Below are positions 5,236 to 9,721 of a DNA stretch of 9,721 bases, one piece after another. The first letter of the stretch is position 1. Each line of letters opens with the position of its first letter. Under the pieces are notes generated by a model. That model ran no database searches and was not told where the DNA came from. It saw only the letters and a program-made list of their open reading frames with translations. The position numbers were made by a program, and so were the translations under genes. Source of the DNA: Oscillospiraceae bacterium (lineage in GTDB: Bacteria; Bacillota; Clostridia; Oscillospirales; Ruminococcaceae); NCBI GenBank assembly GCA_018110855.1, contig JAGBFZ010000362.1, positions 1 through 9,721 on the forward strand, read 5' to 3'.

Positions 5236-5982
5236 TCATTCCATTGTTGTTGTTGTTGGAGCCGTTGTTTCGGAGCTTTGTGGAGGTGCAGTTTCGGTTA
5301 TAACAGCCGAAGCTGATGTCGTTGTAACTGTCAAATCAGTTTCTGATATTGTTGTAACAGCAGATGTTTCTGCCGATGCTTCGGAGGAAATTTCTGATTC
5401 GCTTTCGGAGCCTGTTTCGCTGATATTTTCCGAAAGGGTGAAATTCGTAAATTCCGCGGTCATTTTCGGTGAAGCGATCGCCATGGAAGTAATAATACCC
5501 TCGCCGTCAAAAACCGCGCTAAGTCCATCGCTTTGATATACCCAGCTGCCATTTTCCCCCGAAACAAGCGCTCCGCCGTTTTCAAAAGCGGAAGCCATAT
5601 TGTCAAACGATTTGAAAAGCGCATAAACAGGAGATTTATGCGGCACATTTTCCGCTGCGATATCAAGGGAAAGCTCGCCCAAGGACGAAGAAATATCCCC
5701 GTCACGGGAGGATATTTTCATGCCCGAAACGGTATCGGGAGATGCCAGTTCCAGCTCATAAAAGCCTGTGCCAAGGCGGGACAGCTTTCCCGAGAAGGTA
5801 AATTCCGTTTCCTCTGCGCTTTCATCACCCGGAGGAACTATCATTGTCGAAACGGTACATTCGCACGAAAATCCACCCGACAGCTTTGGCTCGGGCGGCA
5901 TGGAAATATCGGCGATACCGCAGGCGGATATTCCTGCGGCAAGAAAAACAGGTGCGAAAATTTTTAAAAGGCTGTGCTTCAT
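5236..5982 (-). CDS. Lipoprotein with Ser/Thr/Glu-rich C-terminal tail
   Basis: A 248-residue predicted lipoprotein. ATG 5982 is chosen because AAAGGA lies 8 nt upstream and the product starts MKHSLLKIFAPVFLAAG with lipobox ISAC (Cys21). The body (about 22-186) has a Cys-rich start (FSCECTVST) and beta-strand-like text, FTFSGKLSRLGTGFYELELASPDTVSGM, then NGSWVYQSDGLSAVFDGEGIITSMAIASP. This pattern reminds me of LolA-like folds in clostridial lipoproteins, but that is a guess. Residues 187-248 form a low-complexity acidic tail, 30 of 62 being Ser or Thr, with no Lys, Arg or aromatics. It follows nnr by 46 nt on the same strand, so the two are probably co-transcribed. The function is unknown. 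Confidence 0.8.
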   Translation of the reverse strand: MKHSLLKIFAPVFLAAGISACGIADISMPPEPKLSGGFSCECTVSTMIVPPGDESAEETEFTFSGKLSRLGTGFYELELASPDTVSGMKISSRDGDISSSLGELSLDIAAENVPHKSPVYALFKSFDNMASAFENGGALVSGENGSWVYQSDGLSAVFDGEGIITSMAIASPKMTAEFTNFTLSENISETGSESESEISSEASAETSAVTTISETDLTVTTTSASAVITETAPPQSSETTAPTTTTME

Positions 5983-5997
5983 AAATACATTCCTTTC

Positions 5998-6012
5998 AGC
6001 CTTTTCAAGGCT
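5998..6012 (-). repeat. Small hairpin next to the lipoprotein ribosome binding site
   Basis: AGCCTT (5998-6003) and AAGGCT (6007-6012) form a 6-bp stem with a 3-nt loop. On the minus strand it ends one nt before the AAAGGA of the lipoprotein gene. It could affect translation or mRNA processing within the operon; it has no T-run and is not a terminator. Confidence 0.4.
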
Positions 6013-6028
6013 ATTATTCGGAACGCAT

Positions 6029-7588
6029 TTATCTGCCAAGGCGGCTGAAAACGTAGGGAAGCCTGTTTGCTGCATCGGTGGGGAGCATCCCGGTCATTGA
6101 AAGCTCCTCTGCTTCAATATCAGCCGCAAGCCCGAATATGAAAGCTCCCGCTGAGGCTGCTTTGAACAGAAGGCTGTTATCAGCAAAGGTTTCACGGTTG
6201 TTTGCGCATACAAGCCCCGATATTATCCCCGTCAGTACATCGCCGCTGCCGCCTCGGGACAGTCCGCCGTTGCCTGTGAAGGAGGCGCATACATTTCCTT
6301 CGGGTGAAGCGATATATGTGGGATAGCCCTTTGCACAGACAATTGCTCCCGTAAGCTCTGAAAGCCGCATTGCTGCCGACTGCCTGTCCGCAGTCACCTG
6401 AGCAGTCGGAACATTCAGAAGCCGTCCCAGCTCGGCGGGATGGGGCGTGAGTATAGCCCTGCATTTTGCGTTCCTGATAATATCTATGCAGCCTGCAAGG
6501 CAGTTTAGACCATCTGCGTCAATGACAATGGGAATATTTTTTTCGCCGCAAAGTGAAATTATCTTCCGAATAATTTCTCTGCTGTCCTCAGAGACGCCCA
6601 TTCCGCTGCCTATGGATATTGTTGTAGATTTTTCTGCGGCGGATAATAAAAGTGGGATATTATCCTTTGAAATAGTTCCGTCTGCGGCAGGGGACAGCTC
6701 CGTAAAAGTACATTCGTAAATGCCAGAACCCACACGGTCAATTACCCGTGGAACGCTTGCAAGGCGGACAAGTCCTGCACCGCTTCTCAAAGCACCTGTA
6801 ACATTCATAGCAGCAGCTCCGCTCATACCATCGCTTCCCGCTATGATCAGAAGTCTGCCGAAGCAGCCCTTGTGGCAGTTTTCGTCTCTGACGGGCACTG
6901 CTTCCGCTGCAAGTCTGAGATCCATGAGAACGGGAATACCGCCGATAGCCTCAAAACAGCTGTCGTCAATGCCGATATCTGCGGTAATTATTCTGCCGCA
7001 GTGCTCCTTTGCGGGAGAATGGAGCATACCTGCCTTTACAGCGCCAAAGGTAACGGTAATATCTGCGTGTAATGTTCCCTCTGAGCATTTTCCGCTGATA
7101 CTGTCCGCCCCTGATGGGATATCAACTGCCACTTTCAGCGCATTTTTACCCGACATTTTTTTCAGTGCCTCTGCAATATTTTCGGGAAGTTCACCATGAA
7201 ATCCCGTTCCGAAAATACAGTCGGAAATGATATCATATTCGATATCTAAGTCAGTTTCTGAAAGCCGGCGTATTGTAATATCAGGCAGCTCTGCTATTTT
7301 TGAAAACTCCTCAAATGCGATTCCCGTTTCGGGTTTTTCCGAGGTGAGAGAAACGGTAACATCAGCACCCTTTTCACATAACAGTCTTGCAATAACAAAG
7401 CCGTCTCCGCCGTTATTTCCCTTTCCGCACAGGATAAGCGCACGCTTTCCGTTGATGGAGGTGAAATTATTAATGATCTCTTCTGCGGCTGCTTTTCCCG
7501 CATTTTCCATAAGCTGAAGATAGGAGGTTCCTTTTGAAACAGCGTTTGCCTCAGCCATTTTCATCTGTTTTGGGGTAGCAATATGCAT
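6029..7588 (-). CDS. nnr: Bifunctional NAD(P)H-hydrate epimerase / ADP-dependent dehydratase
   Basis: A 519-residue cytosolic metabolite-repair enzyme of usual length for the fused form. Residues 1-215 are the YjeF N-terminal epimerase domain, with GKGNNGGDGF (55-64) and VDIPSG (155-160); it interconverts R and S hydrates of NAD(P)H. Residues 235-519 are the ribokinase-like dehydratase, with DADGLN (357-362), LTPHPAELGRLL (380-391) and GGLSRGGSGDVLTG (441-454, Asp450 in the catalytic position); it restores NAD(P)H at the expense of ADP. An open frame extends 70 codons upstream into the EAL gene, but ATG 7588 begins the conserved MHIATPKQMK and has AAAGGAG 9 nt upstream. It lies 70 nt downstream of the EAL gene, separated by the hairpin holding parS 5, and upstream of the lipoprotein gene. 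Confidence 0.95.
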   Translation of the reverse strand: MHIATPKQMKMAEANAVSKGTSYLQLMENAGKAAAEEIINNFTSINGKRALILCGKGNNGGDGFVIARLLCEKGADVTVSLTSEKPETGIAFEEFSKIAELPDITIRRLSETDLDIEYDIISDCIFGTGFHGELPENIAEALKKMSGKNALKVAVDIPSGADSISGKCSEGTLHADITVTFGAVKAGMLHSPAKEHCGRIITADIGIDDSCFEAIGGIPVLMDLRLAAEAVPVRDENCHKGCFGRLLIIAGSDGMSGAAAMNVTGALRSGAGLVRLASVPRVIDRVGSGIYECTFTELSPAADGTISKDNIPLLLSAAEKSTTISIGSGMGVSEDSREIIRKIISLCGEKNIPIVIDADGLNCLAGCIDIIRNAKCRAILTPHPAELGRLLNVPTAQVTADRQSAAMRLSELTGAIVCAKGYPTYIASPEGNVCASFTGNGGLSRGGSGDVLTGIISGLVCANNRETFADNSLLFKAASAGAFIFGLAADIEAEELSMTGMLPTDAANRLPYVFSRLGR

Positions 7589-7625
7589 GATCTGGTTCTC
7601 CTTTACAACCTGATATATCTGAAAA

Positions 7626-7653
7626 CGGCATTGTTCCATGTGGAACAATGCCG
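7626..7653 (-). terminator. Hairpin between EAL and nnr genes, containing parS 5
   Basis: CGGCATTGTTCCA (7626-7638) and TGGAACAATGCCG (7641-7653) are perfectly complementary 13-base arms around two central bases. On the minus strand the stem begins 5 nt past the EAL stop and is followed by TTTT only, so it looks like a weak terminator. A minus-strand TATAAT (7663-7658) just upstream has no good -35 and could alternatively place the hairpin in a leader of nnr. Confidence 0.5.
7632..7647. promoter_or_regulatory. parS site 5 (central variant)
   Basis: TGTTCCATGTGGAACA, identical to parS 3, with the same central C-to-T change. It forms the middle of a longer 28-bp inverted repeat between the EAL and nnr genes. 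Confidence 0.8.
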
Positions 7654-7658
7654 AAAAA

Positions 7659-8963
7659 TTATATGGTAATGATCCCGAAAATCTTTGCGTCAAAGCTCTC
7701 AACGCTGACGGGATATGAATAATAGAAGCCCTGAACAAGGTCGCAGTCAATACCCTTGAGCAGCTCCGCCTGAGAGGCAGTTTCAACGCCCTCTGCAACC
7801 ACCTTCATATTCATCTCATGTGCCATGGCGATAAGGTGCTTGACAAGGGAATAGCTGCGCGGATAATCGGCAATTTTTCTGATCAGCTTCTGATCCAGCT
7901 TTAAAACGTCGTATTCAAGCTCGCTGAGCATATCAATGGAGGTGAAGCCGCTTCCGAAATCGTCCATAGAAAGGACAAATCCGAAATTTCTGAGCTGCTC
8001 AAGAACACGAGAGACCTTCTTGTAATCGTTCATGATAACGGATTCTGTGGTCTCAAGCTCGATCATACTGGGCCATACATCATATTTTTGCATCATCTTG
8101 AAAATGCTGTCCGCATAATTGGGGTCGGAAATATGCATGCGGGACTGATTCACAGCAATCGGAACGGGATTCACGCCCATATCCAGCCATCTTCTCATGT
8201 GCTTGCAGACTGTTTCAAGCACGAACATATCAATATCAATAACGTCGCCTGTCTGCTCGGCAATGAGAATAAACTCATCGGGGCATATTCTTCCGAGCTT
8301 CGGGTGATCCCAGCGGACAAGAGCCTCTGCAGAAACGCATTTGCCTGTTTTAAGATCGTATTTTGGCTGAATATCAATGACAAGCTCATTATTTTTCACA
8401 GCGTTTGCAAGACCCAGCTCGATAAGCTTTTTACGCTCATCCATAGCGCGGATCGAGTCGCTGTAAACAACAAACTGAGTTATAAAGCTGTCGGTATCAA
8501 TGCTTCTTCTTGCCATATCGGCTCTGTTTATGATCTCGTTTATACCCATGCCGCCCGAGGAAGCGCACAGTCCGCAGGAGAGGCTTGCGCTGATATGGCA
8601 CTTGTCTGAGGCAAGAATTGCACATATTTCGTCAAAAATCGACTTGAGACGTTCAGAAACGGTTATGTCGTCCCCTTGAAGAAGAGCAACGAATTTGTGT
8701 ATCTCATAGGGAGAAAAAAGCTCGTTTTCACCGATAGCAGCCGTCATGGTTTTTTCAATGGTCTGCTTAATTAATCTGCCCTCAGAAGGACCGTATATCT
8801 CGCAGAAATGAGCAAACTTATTTACAGAGAATACTGCAACAGTAAATCCGCCCTTTTCCACAATACCCGAAGCGTCATCCAGAAATCGGCAGTACGAGGC
8901 AACGGATGCTGCATTATCATTATCGGCAGGGGAATAATCTATATATTCACTTGTACTGCACAT
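7659..8963 (-). CDS. Cyclic di-GMP phosphodiesterase, degenerate GGDEF plus EAL
   Basis: A 434-residue soluble protein with no signal peptide or membrane segment. Residues about 35-170 are a GGDEF-fold domain whose GGDEF motif is replaced (YEIHKFVALL near 86-95), so cyclase activity is not expected. Residues about 177-425 are an EAL domain with apparently complete catalytic set: EAL 213-215, Asn272 (AVNQS), Glu304 (LETTES), DDFGSG with Asp334-Asp335, Lys355 (LKLD), EGVET 391-395 and Gln411 (QGFYYSYP). It should hydrolyse c-di-GMP to pGpG; the degenerate domain may be regulatory. There is no sensor domain before the GGDEF. The ATG at 8963 has AGGAGGG 7 nt upstream, a very strong SD, and a near-consensus promoter lies upstream. 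nnr follows 70 nt downstream. Confidence 0.93.
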   Translation of the reverse strand: MCSTSEYIDYSPADNDNAASVASYCRFLDDASGIVEKGGFTVAVFSVNKFAHFCEIYGPSEGRLIKQTIEKTMTAAIGENELFSPYEIHKFVALLQGDDITVSERLKSIFDEICAILASDKCHISASLSCGLCASSGGMGINEIINRADMARRSIDTDSFITQFVVYSDSIRAMDERKKLIELGLANAVKNNELVIDIQPKYDLKTGKCVSAEALVRWDHPKLGRICPDEFILIAEQTGDVIDIDMFVLETVCKHMRRWLDMGVNPVPIAVNQSRMHISDPNYADSIFKMMQKYDVWPSMIELETTESVIMNDYKKVSRVLEQLRNFGFVLSMDDFGSGFTSIDMLSELEYDVLKLDQKLIRKIADYPRSYSLVKHLIAMAHEMNMKVVAEGVETASQAELLKGIDCDLVQGFYYSYPVSVESFDAKIFGIITI

Positions 8964-8992
8964 AGCAAATCCCTCCTAAGGTCATGGGAAAA

Positions 8993-9010
8993 TTGTATAC
9001 TAACATACAA
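8993..9010 (-). repeat. Small inverted repeat in the EAL gene leader
   Basis: TTGTAT (8993-8998) and ATACAA (9005-9010) flank a 6-base spacer, 30 nt upstream of the EAL start. It could be a weak hairpin or an operator downstream of the promoter. It is too small for a c-di-GMP riboswitch. Confidence 0.3.
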
Positions 9011-9035
9011 AAAATGCAAAAATATGTCTATTTTT

Positions 9036-9064
9036 ATTATAGCACCATTTTTAACAATAGTCAA
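9036..9064 (-). promoter_or_regulatory. Promoter of the EAL gene
   Basis: On the minus strand TTGACT (9064-9059), a 17-bp spacer and a perfect TATAAT (9041-9036) preceded by an extended-minus-10 TG. The predicted start near 9029 leaves a leader of about 65 nt. The rest of the gap, 9065-9154, shows nothing recognisable. Confidence 0.85.
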
Positions 9065-9154
9065 TACAATAAAAGGGCGTGGGCACTTTTGAATAGTAAA
9101 TATATTGTGAATATTGTGCTTAGGATTATTTTACAAATGTTTGAATAAATATAA

Positions 9155-9187
9155 CAAAACAGGTCTGCACACATAATGCAGACCTGT
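9155..9187 (-). terminator. Terminator of the ABC ATPase gene
   Basis: ACAGGTCTGCA (9159-9169) pairs with TGCAGACCTGT (9177-9187), an 11-bp stem with a 7-nt loop. On the minus strand it is followed by TTTTGTT, 22 nt past the stop codon at 9210. Confidence 0.85.
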
Positions 9188-9209
9188 AAAAAAGCTATTT
9201 GTACGAAAC

Positions 9210-9721
9210 TCAGTTGATAACAGTCTTTTCGGTTTCCTTATCAAAGATGTGGATCTTGTTGGGATCGATAGCAACCTTGATAGTGTCCTGAGGACGAGCG
9301 GTAGATCTGGGATCAACACGAGCAGTAAGGGGAATACCCTCGCAGTTGAGGTAGAGGTATGTTTCAGCACCCATCATTTCGGTGATCTCAACGTCAGCCT
9401 CAATGATACCTGTCTTAGCAGCGGAAAGGAACATTTCCTCATCGTGAATGTTCTCGGGACGGATACCCATTACGATCTCCTTGTCAACAAGCTCGGAAAG
9501 AGCAAGATCATCGATCTTAGCCTCGGGGATCTCAACATAGTACTTCTTGCCGCGGGTGGTCTTGGTGTCCTCGGAACCGAACTCAACGGTGTACTTGCCC
9601 TCGATCTTTCTGAGGTAAGCGTCGATGAAGTTCATCTGAGGAGAGCCCATGAAGCCTGCAACGGACTGGTTAACAGGGTTGGTGTAAAGATTCTGAGGAG
9701 AATCTACCTGCTGAACGAAAC
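9210..9721 (-). CDS. ugpC: Carbohydrate ABC importer ATP-binding protein (MsmX/UgpC type), C-terminal part
   Basis: The last 170 codons of an ATPase normally about 370 residues long; the nucleotide-binding domain with its Walker motifs lies beyond the window. The frame is open to the edge. Visible sequence begins FVQQVDSPQNLYTNPVNQSVAGFMGSPQMNF, the standard join between ATPase and regulatory domain in this family. The OB/TOBE domain follows, with VMGIRPENIHDE near the middle, EMMGAETYLYL and the terminal PNKIHIFDKETEKTVI. Members energise CUT1 sugar importers, and one ATPase often serves several. The symbol is given at family level; substrate cannot be told. Codon use is strongly biased (Lys AAG, Ile ATC, Thr ACC), like rpsT and unlike the neighbours, suggesting high expression. 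A terminator follows and no permease lies downstream. Confidence 0.92.
   Translation of the reverse strand, partial: FVQQVDSPQNLYTNPVNQSVAGFMGSPQMNFIDAYLRKIEGKYTVEFGSEDTKTTRGKKYYVEIPEAKIDDLALSELVDKEIVMGIRPENIHDEEMFLSAAKTGIIEADVEITEMMGAETYLYLNCEGIPLTARVDPRSTARPQDTIKVAIDPNKIHIFDKETEKTVIN

Noticed and set aside
6740..6755. CGTGGAAC half-site inside nnr
   Set aside because: The left half matches poorly (about 11 of 16 overall) and it lies in conserved coding sequence, so it is likely chance.
7589..7798. 70-codon upstream extension of nnr overlapping the EAL gene
   Set aside because: The extension has no family similarity, runs through the EAL coding region, and the inner ATG has a good SD and the conserved MHIATPKQMK start.
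8640..8760. Active diguanylate cyclase in the EAL protein
   Set aside because: The GGDEF signature is replaced by unrelated residues near 86-95, so only phosphodiesterase activity is claimed.
1..9721. CRISPR arrays, insertion sequences, tRNA or rRNA genes, prophage or defence genes
   Set aside because: No spaced repeats, transposase, cloverleaf or rRNA sequence was seen; the window is ordinary chromosomal backbone.

Overview
The window reads as a chromosomal segment from a spore-forming member of the Clostridia, most likely a Ruminococcus-like Oscillospiraceae. The grounds are a noc / soj / parB chromosome-partition locus with parS sites, a germination protease gene (gpr), ribosome binding sites of the AAAGGA/GGAGG type, AT-rich intergenic DNA with sigma-A promoters, a Ser/Thr/Glu-rich lipoprotein, and a MsmX/UgpC-type sugar-importer ATPase. 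The genus is an inference. Proximity to the replication origin is also inferred, from the partition genes and parS sites; no oriC or dnaA is present.

Left part (1-3665, partition region): the 3' part of noc ends just before a perfect parS site and a strong terminator. A convergent gene follows on the minus strand, encoding a two-cluster 4Fe-4S protein whose promoter carries a Crp/Fnr-like palindrome. The next intergenic stretch contains two parS sites flanking a near-consensus promoter for soj-parB, and that operon ends in a strong terminator. Noc and ParB are paralogues. At four known DNA-specificity positions Noc carries Gln, Lys, Lys and Arg (the NBS-binding type), whereas ParB carries the Arg and Gly of the parS-binding type.

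Middle (3666-5227): rpsT (ribosomal protein S20) lies on the minus strand with its own terminator, a near-consensus promoter and an unusually long leader of about 175 nt. Divergent from it is gpr, which starts degradation of small acid-soluble spore proteins at germination. A third perfect parS (the fourth site overall) follows gpr.

Right part (5228-9721, all minus strand, in transcription order): the 3' part of an ABC sugar-importer ATPase with its terminator; a soluble c-di-GMP phosphodiesterase (degenerate GGDEF plus intact EAL) under a near-consensus promoter; a fifth parS-like site inside a hairpin; the bifunctional NAD(P)H-hydrate repair enzyme; and a small lipoprotein with a Ser/Thr-rich C-terminal tail.

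The known systems here are chromosome segregation and nucleoid occlusion, spore germination, metabolite repair and c-di-GMP turnover. I see no clear undescribed multi-gene system. The most interesting items are regulatory: five parS-like sites within 7 kb (two bracketing the soj promoter, one inside a hairpin), the Crp/Fnr-like site placed near -41.5 of the Fe-S gene, and the long rpsT leader.
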